A stretch of DNA of 64,000 nucleotides from Siphonodentalium dalli. Its lineage: Eukaryota > Mollusca > Scaphopoda > Gadilida > Siphonodentaliidae. The notes under the pieces are model-generated. The model did not search any database, had not been told where the DNA came from, and worked only from the letters and a program-made list of their open reading frames with translations. Location: contig CP136064.1 of assembly GCA_032622095.1 (NCBI GenBank), forward strand, positions 132,067,129 to 132,131,128, given 5' to 3'. Shown here piece after piece: positions 49,952 through 61,148 of the stretch. Within the stretch, counting starts at the first letter, position 1. Each line of letters begins with the position of its first letter. A program made the position numbers and the translations under genes.

Positions 49952-50614
49952 CTAGCAGATTAGCCCGCCACTGGCGGGATTGGTCCCATGGCTTTGGTCG
50001 ATCCATTAAGTTTTGTTTTTCAAGGTAACCCCGTACATCGCTGCCACCGCTGATGCCCGAAATACCGCCCAAGGTCATTTGCGGGTACCCGTGTCATGTT
50101 GGGTGGACAAAATAACCGGACACAAATATTTCCCGTCCCGAGTTGACCATACATAACAAATTTCACATCGATGTCACCGCTGACTACCGAGATATCGCCC
50201 AAGGTCGTTTGTGGGAACCCGTTTCAAGGCCAAGGTCACATCGGGCGGACAAACTGACCCGACGAAAATCTCCCCCGTCCCGTGGAACCCCTAAGTACGA
50301 AACTTCGTCTCGATATCCCCAGTTTCCGAGACGGTCAAATGCCGTATATATATTCACTAAAGTATATAAACGCTCTCTATTAGCGGCGCCTCATAGACAA
50401 ACACTCATTAATTATCACGCAATTGACCCATCAATCCCCATTACGATGGCAGTTGAAGGGCGGAGGAGTGCTCGGACGTTCTCAGAAGCGGTGCGATGAC
50501 ACTTCCCGTTGTTGTTTTTTTACCTTAGATAGCAAGTTTGGGCTCAATCAGTCGATCCGTTTTCGAGTCTATAAAGGATATATATATTCCGTATGTCTCA
50601 AAATATATAGTAGA
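49952..50614 (-). mobile_element. Helitron unit E
   Basis: 663 bp with a perfect CCCGCCAGTGGCGGG hairpin and CTAG 3' end at 49952-49955, and a TCTACTATATATTTTGAGAC 5' end. Confidence 0.85.
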
Positions 50615-51414
50615 CAAGCAGGTTAGCCCGCCACTGAGTTAATTGTGGATTTTTATAATTTATTTTTTGTTTTTCAATGAGTTAATTGTGCCTTTTTAAT
50701 TTACTGGATTTTACCCGATTTCACCTTGAATTGATCATTTTCAAGGTCAAGGTCAGGTCGGGGTCACAATTTAACCCGCCCATGACACTTCCCGTAGGTA
50801 GCAAGTTTGAGCTCAATCGGTTCGAGTCTATAAAGGACACACACATATATATCATTTGTGGGTACCCGTGTCAAGGTGAAGATCACATAGGGCGGAAAAA
50901 CTGACCCTATCCCCGTTCCTAGGAAGTGGTAAGTACGTAAGAATCACACAACACGCTCATGTCTGGTAACCGACGCTGACGCCCGTGTACAGACGTAAGA
51001 ATCACATTACGCACATACGCTCTTTATCAACTACACTGCGGATAGGAACGCTCTTTAACTATCAACGCGATTAACTCCGAAGTGCCGTTTTTTTGTGACT
51101 GGGAGTGAAGAACGGGTGGTCGGAGCTTCTCCATAACTCCGCGACGACCATTCCCGTGGGTTTCTACCCTTAGATGGGAAGTTTGAATTTTTTGTTTTTT
51201 ACCCGATTTGACCTTGAATTGATCATTTTCAAGGTCAAGGTCAGGTCGGGGTCACAATTTAACCCGACCACGACACTAGCAAGTTTGAGCTCAATCAGTT
51301 CGAGACTATAAAGGACACACCCATGTATATCATTTGTATCGATCTGACCAGCCGTTTTCGATTCTATAAAGTACACACATATATATATACGGAAGTCTCA
51401 AAATATATAGTAGA
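50615..51414 (-). mobile_element. Helitron unit D
   Basis: 800 bp. The 3' terminus is CTTG rather than CTAG and the hairpin is damaged (CCGCCACTGAGTT on the plus strand), so this 3' end is decayed. Confidence 0.75.
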
Positions 51415-52180
51415 CTAGCAGGTTAGCCCGCCACTGGCGTGGTTGGTCAGAAACATGACATTTTAAAAATTATTTTGTTTTTATTAAATTTTGTTTTTAT
51501 TTTTTAACATTTAATTTTGTTTTTATTTTTTTATATATATATATATTTTTTTAATTTAATTGAATTGAATTTTTTGTTAAATTTTATTCGGCCTTTTTTC
51601 GGGCGGAAAAACTGACCTGATGAAATCCCCCTTCCCTTCCTAGGAACGACAGCATCACACAACACGCATTTTTTTGTTTTTCATGAGTTAATTCATGGTA
51701 CCGTCCCTAAAAGACTGACCCGATGAAAAATTTCCCTGTTCCTAGGACATACAGACATAAGAAAGACACAACAACTCATTGTACGATATAAAAAATGTAG
51801 AGTTACGCCTCTTATATCAATTCTGCCTTTTTAATCGAGATAATTGCATTTCGCGTTTCTCATCCGTATTTCGTATGCATGGGGTAGTCGTTTAGCAATG
51901 TCGATTGCGATAAAGAGCGTTCGTCGTTAACAACTCCGAATATGGTAAATATAAAGATCGTTGATGCCTTAACCCCCAAAGTGGCGTTTGCGGTGATTTT
52001 GATGATTGGGAGTGAAGAATCAGTGCCCAGAGCTTGTCCAAAATGCGACGTCGACGATCCCCGTGGGTTTATACACTTATATACGAATTTGAGTTCAATC
52101 TGTCCACGCGTTTTCGATTCTATGAAGTACCCACATATATATACACACATATATACGGAAGTCTCAAATTATATAGTAGA
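51415..52180 (-). mobile_element. Helitron unit C
   Basis: 766 bp, CTAG at 51415-51418, hairpin present with one mismatch, 5' end TCTACTATATAATTTGAG. Contains one ATAAAGAGCGTTCG motif near 51912. Confidence 0.85.
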
Positions 52181-52904
52181 CTAGCAGGTTAGCCCGCCAC
52201 TGGCGGCATTCGTCCCATGGCTTTGTTCGAAAAAGCAATTGCAACAGGTTCCGAGACACTTGTGCTGCATTTGCAGCAAATTTCGGCAATAGTCAGAAAC
52301 ATGACAATTTTAATTTAATTTTTGGTTTTTCAATGAGTTAATTATTTTGTTTTTCAATGAGTTAATTGTGCCTTTTTAATTTTTTAATTTAATTTTTTGT
52401 TTTTAAATTTTACCCGATTTTTTTTGGTTTTTCAAGGAGTTAATTGTGCCTTTTTAATTTTGTTTTTCAATTTTACCCGATTTTTTTTTGTTTTTCAATG
52501 AACCCGTCCATGACACTTCCCGTATTTAGCAAGTTTGAGCTCAATCGGTTCGAGTCTATAAAGGACACACACATATATATGACACTTCCCGTAGGTAGCA
52601 AGTTTGAGCTCAATCGGCATTCCCTGGAATTTCCCAGTCAATATTTAGCAAGTTTGAGCTCAATCGGTTCGAGTCTATAAAGGACACACTCATATATATG
52701 ACACTTCCCGTAGGTAGCAAGTTTGAGATCAATCGGCATTCCCTGGAATTTCCCAGTCACCAACGCGGCGTAATTTTGGTACATATATAGAGACCAATTG
52801 TCCATCGGCTGTCATGTGTAGTAAAGATGTCTTATAAGCCGACATTGCCGTGAGGATGCCCGTTTCTACACGCGTTTTCGATTCTATGAAGTACCCACAT
52901 ATAT

Positions 52905-52979
<75 letters not shown>

Positions 52980-52998
52980 TCTCAAATTATATAGTAGA
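52181..52998 (-). mobile_element. Helitron unit B
   Basis: 818 bp, CTAG at 52181-52184. Includes several copies of GGTAGCAAGTTTGAGCTCAA and the long TA tract near its 5' end. Confidence 0.85.
52917..52976. repeat. TA dinucleotide microsatellite
   Basis: About 29 TA repeats within Helitron unit B. Confidence 0.95.
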
Positions 52999-53639
52999 CT
53001 AGCCGATGAGCCCGACGTTGTCCGGGCTATTCATCCGGGCTGTTCAAAAACCAAATTTCAAGTCGATAGCTCTACCCGTTTCCGAGATCTGATCTGCGCA
53101 TGCGCGAAGCTGGCGTCGCACGGGCTCGGCTACCCGATAAAATTCGTATCCGGGGCAAGATACATTCGCATACCAAATTTCAAGTCGATAGCTACACCCG
53201 TTTCCGAGATCTGGTCTGCGCATGCGCGAAGCTGGCGTCGCACGGGCTCGCCGACCCGATAAAATTCGTATCCGGGGCAAGATACATTCACATAGCAAAT
53301 TTCAAGTCGATAGATCCACCCGTTTCCGAGATCTCGTCTGCGCATGCGCGAAGCGGGCGCCGCACGGGCTCGGCGACCCGATAAAATTCGCATCCGGGGC
53401 AAGATACATTCACATAGCAAATTTCCAGTCGATAGCTCTATCCGTTTCCGAGATCTCGTCTGCGCATGCGCGAAGCGGGCGCCGCACGGGCTCGCCAATA
53501 CGACAACGACGACCGCCTGGTCAAACTACACTCACGTACCAAGTTTCGTCCCGATCGGTCGTGAATCGTAGATTTGTATTAATGACAGACATACAGACAG
53601 ACAGACAAACAAACAGAGGTCTTCAAAATATATATGAGA
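52999..53639 (-). mobile_element. Helitron unit A with 122-bp repeats
   Basis: 641 bp of a different subfamily: 5' end TCTCATATATATTTTGAAGACC, 3' end with an AGCCCGGACAACGTCGGGCT hairpin and CTAG at 52999-53002. The body has about four 122-bp units (GAGATCTGGTCTGCGCATGC). The base before its 5' TC is A and the base after its CTAG is T, so it could be a later insertion into the array. The overlapping frames across the repeats are not genes. Confidence 0.85.
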
Positions 53640-54263
53640 TTGGCAGATTCCAGTAGCTTTATAACGGTATATCTGGGGAGAAATCTGATGCTATATTCGT
53701 GATTATCTGGGATGATTTCGGTATATACCCAAGGTATATACTGTAAAAACAAAGCGCGCCATCCGTGCTCGCAGGGAATAAATTTCGAGCGATAACGTTT
53801 GCGTAAATACGAAATTGTGAGTGTTGGTTTGTAACCGGGATTTCTGAAAAGCATTATGCCTATAACTACCCCCCCCCCCCTAAGCCCTGACCTAAGTGTC
53901 ATACATTCTATAACAATGATGTTGTAAGAGCTCCAATAAATCTCCCCGCATAGGCAAGCACTCAATGTTCCCGTATATGACTCTGCATATGCTAATAACG
54001 TTGAATGGTAAACAGAATCTCTTTATAGAGATTTGTCAAAAACAAACGCTCATTAAATAATCACTTGATTAACCCACACCGTGCATTTGCGGTGATTTTG
54101 AGAGTGGAGAACGCGTGCTATGAGCTTCTCCAAAACGCCGCGACGACGATTCCCGTGGGTTTTTACATTTAGATGGGAAGTTTGAACTCAATCGAGCGAA
54201 CCGTTTTCGATTCTATGAAGTACATATATATATACGAAGTCTCAAAATATATAGTATAGAAGA
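53640..54263 (-). mobile_element. Helitron unit G, 5' part only
   Basis: Has the 5' end (TCTTCTATACTATATATTTTG at 54263 downward) but no 3' terminus; unit A lies where it should end. About 250 bp next to unit A (53640-53900) has no match to the other units. Confidence 0.7.
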
Positions 54264-55090
54264 CTAGCAGGTTAGCCCGCCACTGGCGGCGTTCGTCAGA
54301 AACATGACAATTTTTATTTTTAATTTAAATTTTTTTTTCAATGAGTTAATATTATTTTTTTGTTTATAACATGAGTTAGTTGTGCATTTTTAATTTACTG
54401 GATTTTTAAATTATTTATTTCGTACGCAATATTTTACCCGATTAGACCTTATTTTACCCGATTAAGGCGTAGAAGACATAAGACTCAGACAACACGCAGT
54501 TCCCGTCCCTAAAAGAGGTATGATTTAAGGTACATCGGGCAGAAAAACTGACCCGATGAAAAATTCCCCCGTTCCAAGGAACGGCAGACATAAGAATCAC
54601 ACAACGCGCATTTTTTGTTTTCACACAACACGCAGTACCCGTCCCTAAAAGAGGTATGATTGAAAAAAAAACCCGTTCCTAGGAACGACAGACATAAGAA
54701 TCACACAACACGTTAATTCTGCCTTTTTAATCAAGATAAATTTCGCGTTTTGCGTCCGTAGTTTCGTACGCATGGTTAACCGTTTAGCAATGTCGATGGC
54801 AATAAAGAGCGTTAGTCGGTTAACAACTCCAAATATGGTCAATATAAAGATTGTTGATGCCTTAACCCCCGAAGTGCCGTTTGTGGTGATTTTGATGATT
54901 GGGAGTGGAGAATGAGTGCTCAGAGCTTGTCCAAGATGCGACGTTGACGATCCCCGTGGGTTTTTACCCTTATATACGAAATTTGAGCTCGATCAACCCA
55001 GCCGTTTTCGATTCTATGAAGTTCCCACATACACACACACACACACATATATATATATACATATACGGAGTTCTCAAAATATATAGTAGA
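54264..55090 (-). mobile_element. Helitron unit H
   Basis: 827 bp with CTAG at 54264-54267, a GCCGCCAGTGGCGGGC hairpin and a TCTACTATATATTTTGAG 5' end. Confidence 0.8.
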
Positions 55091-55239
55091 TAGCAGGTTA
55101 GCCCGCCACTGGCGTGGTTGGTCAGAAACATGACATTTTTTTAATTATTTTGTTTGTAAACAAAATTAAATACAAACAAAATAATTTAAAAAATGTCATG
55201 TTTCTGACCAACCACGCCAGTGGCGGGCTAACCTGCTAG
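55091..55239. repeat. palindrome made of two Helitron 3' ends, tail to tail
   Basis: TAGCAGGTTAGCCCGCCACT on the left is mirrored by AGTGGCGGGCTAACCTGCTA on the right, with about 75 bp paired on each side, including GTCAGAAACATGACATTT. The right copy ends in CTAG followed by T. An inverted 3' terminus was thus added to the unit. Confidence 0.85.
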
Positions 55240-56340
55240 TTGAATTGAATTTTTTTTTTTAATTTAATTGTTTTTTTTAAATTTTATTCGGCCTTTATTC
55301 GGCCTTTTTCGGGCGGAAAACTGACCCGATGAAACCCCCCCCCCCCCCTTCCCTTCCTATGAAGGACAGCCTAACACCCATTTTTTGTTTTTCATGAATT
55401 AATTCATGGTACCCGTCCCTCAAAGACTGACCCGATGAAAAATTCCCCTGTTCCTAGGACATATATGACACAGCAACCCATTCTGCCTTTTTAATCGAGT
55501 TGGTCAGAAAAATGACATTTTTTTTTATTATTTTGTTTTTATTTATATATTTTTTGAATTTTGAATTTTTATTTTTTTATTTTTAATATAATGTTTTTTA
55601 AATTTAATTTATGTTTTTTTGAATTTTTTAATATTTATTTAATTTTTATTCTAATTAACCTATTTATTTTATTTTTATTCTAATTGACCCGATGAAATCC
55701 CCCCTTCCTAGGAACGACAGACAACGCATTCTTTGTTTTTCAATGAGTTAATACATGGTACCCGTTCTAAACTTCCCTGTTATTTAACCTGCCCGTGGCC
55801 ATTGAGCAGCCCCTGACAGAGGTTGTCCACCCTTACAAGATGGTAAATAGTCCCCGAAAAGATCGGACAGTCAATTAATCCCGTCGTGACATCTCTCTGC
55901 GTAATATTTCGAGCGATAACGTTGCGTTGGATTGTAAACAAACGCTTCTTAGATCAATTCTGCCTTTTTAATCGAGATAATTGCATTTTGCGTTTCTCAT
56001 CCGTATTTCGCACGCATGGGGTAGTCGTTTAGCTATGTCGATTGCAATAAAGAGCGTTCGTCGTTAACATTTCCGAATATGGTCAATATAAAGATCGTTG
56101 ATGCCTTAACCCCCGAAGTGGCGTTTGCGGTGATTTTGATGATTGGGAAGGGAGAAGCGGTGCTCTGAGCTTGTCCACAACGCGACGACGCCGACGATTC
56201 CCGTGGGTTTTTACACTTATATACGAAATTTGAGCTAAATCCGTCCACGCGTTTTCGATTCTATGAAGTACCCACATATATATATATATACACATATATA
56301 TACATATATATATACGGAAGTCTCAAAATATATATATAGA
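55091..56340 (-). mobile_element. Helitron unit I (5'-most unit)
   Basis: 1250 bp; its 5' end TCTATATATATATTTTGAG borders the flank at 56341. The 3' end has lost the final G of CTAG. A second 3' terminus in opposite orientation lies inside it at 55236-55239. The middle is T-rich and low in complexity. Confidence 0.75.
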
Positions 56341-56581
56341 TAAAATATATTGGTTTCACGAATGACCAACTCATAATTCGTTAAAACAACTAATCCTTCA
56401 AATTATTACAACTGTTTCTCTGAAGGTTTCTCATTCATCTCACCAGAATTCCCAACTACATCTTTTACCGGACTCAGCCTCCGGGTTGCAGTTCTACTTT
56501 TAATCCGTCCCAAAAAATTCCATTTCTATATAAAACGCACATGCATGACCCATGCATACCAAGAATCAGCGAAACATTATA
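56341..56581 (+). repeat. right flank of Helitron insertion, direct repeat of 63305-63548
   Basis: Begins TAAAATATATTGGTTTCACG and runs to GCGAAACATTATA. It is collinear with the uninterrupted copy near the window end. Confidence 0.85.
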
Positions 56582-56954
56582 TTCGCACTATTAACAATGG
56601 AACTATATATACGCGATATTCCGCGGAAGACAGGGGGGTGGGAAAAAATTTGCAGGCACGTATGCTGATTTTTGACTTTCGACCCTTGTTGGGACCCACC
56701 CACCCCTGCGTCGAAATTTTTTTCCGTTTTTGGCAGTTTTTTCCGACCATTTTTGGACACCCACCCGCTTTTAACACTAAAACAGAGATTTGCGTGTGGA
56801 AATTCACAGTAAAAGTAGTACAGGAGGCTCGTTGACTCCACATCTAAAAATAGATTTTGTGGCGTGTAAAATTGTTTGTACTAAAATATTAAAAAAACAA
56901 AATTCAAAACCTAATTTTCTTTTCTCCAAAATTTTCAAAAACAAAAGTTTAAAA
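56582..56954. other. spacer, nothing recognised
   Basis: Contains a GGGACCCACCCACCCC block like those in the 2.65 kb units. Overlapping frames here come from low-complexity sequence. Confidence 0.3.
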
Positions 56955-57936
56955 AAATCTCAAAAATTTATAACGAGTTTTCGGTCTCTTACCCAAATAT
57001 CGGCCGACTATTAAATGTAGAATGTTTTTTAATTATTTGCGTTGCGTGTAATATCTTTTTAATATCTTTTGTTATTGGCCAACTATTTTTGTTCAAACAA
57101 ATTTTAAATATTTTTCATGAAACTCTGTTAATTTTATTAATCGATGTTTAGAAATAGCTTTATACCAATTATATGTGTATGGACTGGTCCGAGTCGCTGT
57201 AATCTTGGCCATTGACACTATAGGTATGAATGCATACATTCCAGTGTTTATCATCAGACACAGTCTCGTCTATTACATCATATAATTGTCTCCACAATAC
57301 CTGAAATAATTTGACGCCATTACACTTACATAAATAATAAAGAGCGTTTATTCTTTACTTCTCTATCACGATGAAGTTATTGAGTATATGACACGTGTGC
57401 ATTATCGCGAATTATTGGAAGAATTATTGAGAGATTGTACTATTTTGAAAGCAGTCACGATCGGACGAAGAGCGTGATGCGAAATTACAACCCGAATGAA
57501 CTGACATATTCTATGGAACAAATTTTCAATTATGTACACACACATATTCACACGCGTCAATGGGGTAACACTGTATAGGTCGAAAAGAGTGACACCTTGG
57601 ATAAATTTACCAAATGACTGGTATTATATCTGTTGACAGCTATGTGTGGTCCGACTCGTTCAATTAAGTTATCGATAGCTTGTCTGAACATCATTACCCG
57701 TTTAACGGGATATGATCACGTAAGGTTGATAAGCTGTGTCATTGTTAACATTAACGCGATAATTAGTTATCAAAAATATGCATACATAATACGTACATGT
57801 GATAAGACACTCAATAATAGAAGTTACTTCGGTGTTATTGTTATAACAACATTACGTAATAACCACTTATCGACCTATTCATACTTACGCTCATATATAA
57901 TCTTATATAATGTTGCCTCATCGGTGCTAACTATGT
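56955..57936 (+). repeat. left 982-bp terminal inverted repeat
   Basis: Matches 61149-62130 in reverse, ending inward at GCACCGATGAGGC/GCCTCATCGGTGC and TAACTATGT. It holds an AATAAAGAGCGTTTATTC motif near 57347. The frame starting MTAMCGPTRSIK at 57633 also occurs in the right arm and is a by-product of the repeat. Confidence 0.9.
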
Positions 57937-59074
57937 TAGGGAGTTATGGTCTACAAATATCTATGACGAAGCTTCCTTTGACAGCTATGCATGTTCAGAC
58001 ACGCTTTCAATTAAGCTATCGATAGCGTGTCTGAACATCATTAGTTGTTTAACGGGATTTGGAAGAATTATTGGAAGAGCGTACGTTTATAGAGTTATTG
58101 TTCTTAGAACGTGATCAGTAAGTGTGCCAATCGGGTATCCACCGATGCCTGCAATGTTTTATTTGCAATAATTGGACATTATAATCTCACGTAAATAACA
58201 AGGAGCGTTTATTCATTACCTCTCTATCACGATGAAGTTATTAAGCATCGTGTAGCACTATTTCACCAAAGGTCACATGTTAGACGTACACACGTATACA
58301 TACGTAATATCAGACTAAACAAAGCTGTTGATATGTTTCTTTCATCTTTTATATGATAGCGCTATATGTTATATACTCGATAGACCTAGTTACAGTCACA
58401 ATCGCACATAAGCGAAACAAACGCTCTTTATTTAAATAACAGGGAGGCTACTCTAACACTCTTAGTTTTTCCAACAAAATAGTTATCAAATTCGATCACC
58501 AATAGAACTGTCTGTGAAACAACGATGACTTATAACAATCTTTAACTTATTTATCGATCTATGCTAGAACATGGCCGCAACAAAATCATGACCATAACAA
58601 AAAACATTACCTTACCATTACGCATGAATATAAATTTACCATGCGTAAATATTGTCAGATTATCGTCTGATGAGCAAATCCTATGTTTACATTATACTTA
58701 ATCTCAGGTATGACTAGAATTGTATCATGTGTACACATGGCATCATTAGAAGGGGCCATACACTCAAGGAGTTAAAGTCACACGAAACAAGGGACGTGAT
58801 GCAATATTGGTGTTTGAATATTAAAGGAACACAAGAAACTCTAAAGGGACACAAGACACTCATTATGAATGAATGTTAACAATACAAGCGCAGTGGTTGA
58901 AAGTTAAAATGACACAGAACAATATTTAAAGTTCAAATTTTCGGGCACTTAATGCACCTTTTATCATTACGTATTGTTTCTCACTCTACAATTCCCAATA
59001 ATCCACTCACTCTCTCCCCGCTTATAGATATATAACGAAAACGAGAATATCATGTTGATGAAGTTTATTGAAAT
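57937..59074. other. inner flank with partial duplications of the arm
   Basis: Holds second, diverged copies of arm segments: 57976-58050 resembles 57636-57710 (GACAGCTATG, CAATTAAGCTATCGATAGC, GTCTGAACATCATTA), and 58196-58245 resembles 57347-57400 (GAGCGTTTATTC, CTCTATCACGATGAAGTTATT). The rest is 3' flank of the ATPase gene. No other gene seen. Confidence 0.6.
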
Positions 59075-60775
59075 TTAATCGTCCGAATTGTCATCACTTT
59101 CGTCAGAAGTGTCATTTGTTTCGTCCATGAATTTTTCTAGCATCGGTTTGTACTTTAATATTGACATTTTCAATGCATCACATTCTCCATAACCATTATT
59201 CAAATATTTGTCGACTTTATCCATGACTCTGTTGTGCAGAGTCCCATTGCGCAGCTGCAGATACGTCAATATTGTCATAGCATAACCAGTCATAAATTGC
59301 TTCATATCTTTACTTTTAAGGTCCTTGTCAGCTTGTACTCTTGCTTCTGTTTCTTTCGAGCCATTTTCCTTATACGTGCCCACTATATCACTCCATTCCT
59401 CACGTGTTTTATCTCTACTCTCATCACACAAACTTTTGAAGTATTCATCTTCATTCAATTTAATTTTCTTATTCTGACTATCATCCGTGTCCTCAGTTAA
59501 TTTTCGTTTTAACTTATTTTCTTGACACCAGTTTTTTACGTGTCTCTGAACATCATAATGATCTTCGAACAAAAGCCCGCAGTCATTACAAGGGTACGAC
59601 ATGTCTTCTCGAATGTCTATGTTTTGACGGTTCTTCTTATTAATTTCATCGAGCTCACCAGGTGGCCTTATGTCGTTAGTATAGTCATTATGTTGACCCT
59701 GGGGCACAATATAATTATATGCTATGCCCTTCTGTTGACCAGGGAGTTCTCTGTCATCGTATTTCATCGCATTCTGTTGACCCTGGGTCTCAGTGTCTTT
59801 TGTATGTTTTTTCATCCCATTCTGTTCATCTGTGTGTTCTCTGTCTTTTTGGAGATTATATTTCATGCCATTCCATTCACCCATATGTTGGTTCGTGTCC
59901 TCTTTTAGTACATTCTGTCGCAGACGTAATGTGTCCGGTGTTGCGGCTTTTAAATCCACCAGTAGGTAACCGTACGGTTCACTCGTCGCTTCCGAAAACT
60001 CTCGAACCATACGCTGAGGACATTCAGGATACATCTGTCTTGATAATGTTGAAATTAATCCCTTGTCGATTGGGTTATTGAACAATACCAAATATTGACA
60101 ATTTCGTCGTTGCGTTGGATCTTTGTTGTAGTAGAAATTCTGGTTCAAACTTATCAAAGATAAGTTCAAATGGTGACTTCCTTCGGAATGCAAATCATTA
60201 ACTCTCTGGTCTTTTGATGAAGTTTGCATCAAGTCATCGAGTATAACTAGATTTTTATACCGGGGGTTGATAAGAGAATCCAAGTTTGCTGGTATTCCTC
60301 GTATAAAGTTGACCTGAGGGGTGACGGTATACTTTATTTCGTTATATAGGGGCTGCCAATATTTATAAAACCATATTATTCTGTCAGGTGCGGGTGATAT
60401 TTTTGAGGCAGACTTTTGTAGCAAGGTTTTCACGAAGTATGTCTTACCACTAGATGTCGGTCCACTTACACATGCCGTGAATGGATGCTTGAAAATAAAA
60501 TCTTCTTGGACATTGGCCATTGGATCATCAAAGCAGGATGTTAAGTCGCTTTGTTGATGTTTCCCCTGCTGGTGTTGTAGTATCTGGTGTTGCTGTAATG
60601 GCTGTTGTTGTGGCTGATGATGCTGCTGCCTGTTGCTGCTACTGGTTGTTGCTGATGCTTGGTGCTGCTGCTGTGGGTGTCGGTTAACAAACTCAGTGTG
60701 CTTAGATTGTACATGTCTTATCAAATCATGGTTCCGCACATACTCACTAGAGCAAATTGAACACTGGTGCTTCAT
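59075..60775 (-). CDS. C2H2 finger plus A32/FtsK-HerA-like packaging ATPase
   Basis: 566 residues, single exon, intact. Residues 5-26 are a C2H2 finger (CSICSSEYVRNHDLIRHVQ then SKH). A Gln/His-rich linker covers 34-78. The ATPase has Walker A GPTSSGKT at 105-112, WFYKYWQPLY at 135-144, Walker B LVILDD at 176-181 and a SLNQN motif at 209-213, with PYGYLLVDLK at 267-276. Residues 295-375 are five degenerate Gln/Gly-rich units (GQQNAMKYD type), then a CNDC...H...C knuckle at 396-417 and an acidic/basic tail. The core resembles packaging ATPases of Polinton/adintovirus-type elements, which move DNA into capsids. Here no capsid gene is present. Identification is by motif only. Confidence 0.75.
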   Translation of the reverse strand: MKHQCSICSSEYVRNHDLIRHVQSKHTEFVNRHPQQQHQASATTSSSNRQQHHQPQQQPLQQHQILQHQQGKHQQSDLTSCFDDPMANVQEDFIFKHPFTACVSGPTSSGKTYFVKTLLQKSASKISPAPDRIIWFYKYWQPLYNEIKYTVTPQVNFIRGIPANLDSLINPRYKNLVILDDLMQTSSKDQRVNDLHSEGSHHLNLSLISLNQNFYYNKDPTQRRNCQYLVLFNNPIDKGLISTLSRQMYPECPQRMVREFSEATSEPYGYLLVDLKAATPDTLRLRQNVLKEDTNQHMGEWNGMKYNLQKDREHTDEQNGMKKHTKDTETQGQQNAMKYDDRELPGQQKGIAYNYIVPQGQHNDYTNDIRPPGELDEINKKNRQNIDIREDMSYPCNDCGLLFEDHYDVQRHVKNWCQENKLKRKLTEDTDDSQNKKIKLNEDEYFKSLCDESRDKTREEWSDIVGTYKENGSKETEARVQADKDLKSKDMKQFMTGYAMTILTYLQLRNGTLHNRVMDKVDKYLNNGYGECDALKMSILKYKPMLEKFMDETNDTSDESDDNSDD

Positions 60776-61148
60776 TTATACTTGACTAAAATGTCTCGGT
60801 ATATTGATTTCCTTTATACAAATGTTCCTTATAACCTAAAATATGTCCTGTCCGTATGTTTGATAACTTTATGTAGATGAAATAGTCTGCGGAGAAGCAC
60901 TGTGTAGACGGGGAATCTACAGGTCTTACGGTAAGAGAGTCAGACGAGAAGTGAAGTCTCGGCTATTAAAACATAGTAATGCGATAACGAACATCAAACG
61001 AGTCTGGACACGCATATCTGTCAAAAGATACAATAGCCGTCATTGGTCAATCTATCCTCGGTATCACTTTTCGATTTACAAAATCAATTTCACCGAGAGG
61101 TTCCCTCGTCATTGGTAGTGACGTAATTGCGGCGTTTTGCGGTATTTT
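60776..61148. promoter_or_regulatory. ATPase gene upstream region
   Basis: Lies between the start codon and the right arm. 61005-61065 (CGCATATCTGTCAAAAGATA...GGTATCAC) is a diverged duplicate of arm sequence near 61440-61495. A promoter is expected here from position only. Confidence 0.35.

Larger units (their letters stand above)
49432..56340 (-). mobile_element. concatemer of nine Helitron units at one insertion site
   Basis: All nine units point the same way (5' end at the higher coordinate): F 49432-49951, E 49952-50614, D 50615-51414, C 51415-52180, B 52181-52998, A 52999-53639, G 53640-54263, H 54264-55090 and I 55091-56340. Most junctions read, on the minus strand, CCCGCCAGTGGCGGG-CTAACCTG-CTAG|TCTACTATATA, that is the hairpin and CTAG of one Helitron directly joined to the TC end of the next. 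The whole block lies between A and T, the Helitron target, and the same site without it exists at 63304/63305. No Rep-helicase is encoded, so all units are non-autonomous. Confidence 0.9.

Noticed and set aside
53100-53656. Overlapping Arg/Ala-rich frames on both strands
   Set aside because: They shift by exactly 122 bp with the Helitron repeat unit and are by-products of it.
57633-58025. 130-codon frame, with a 101-codon twin at 61147-61452
   Set aside because: Both lie in the ATPase element's inverted arms; the match reflects the repeat.
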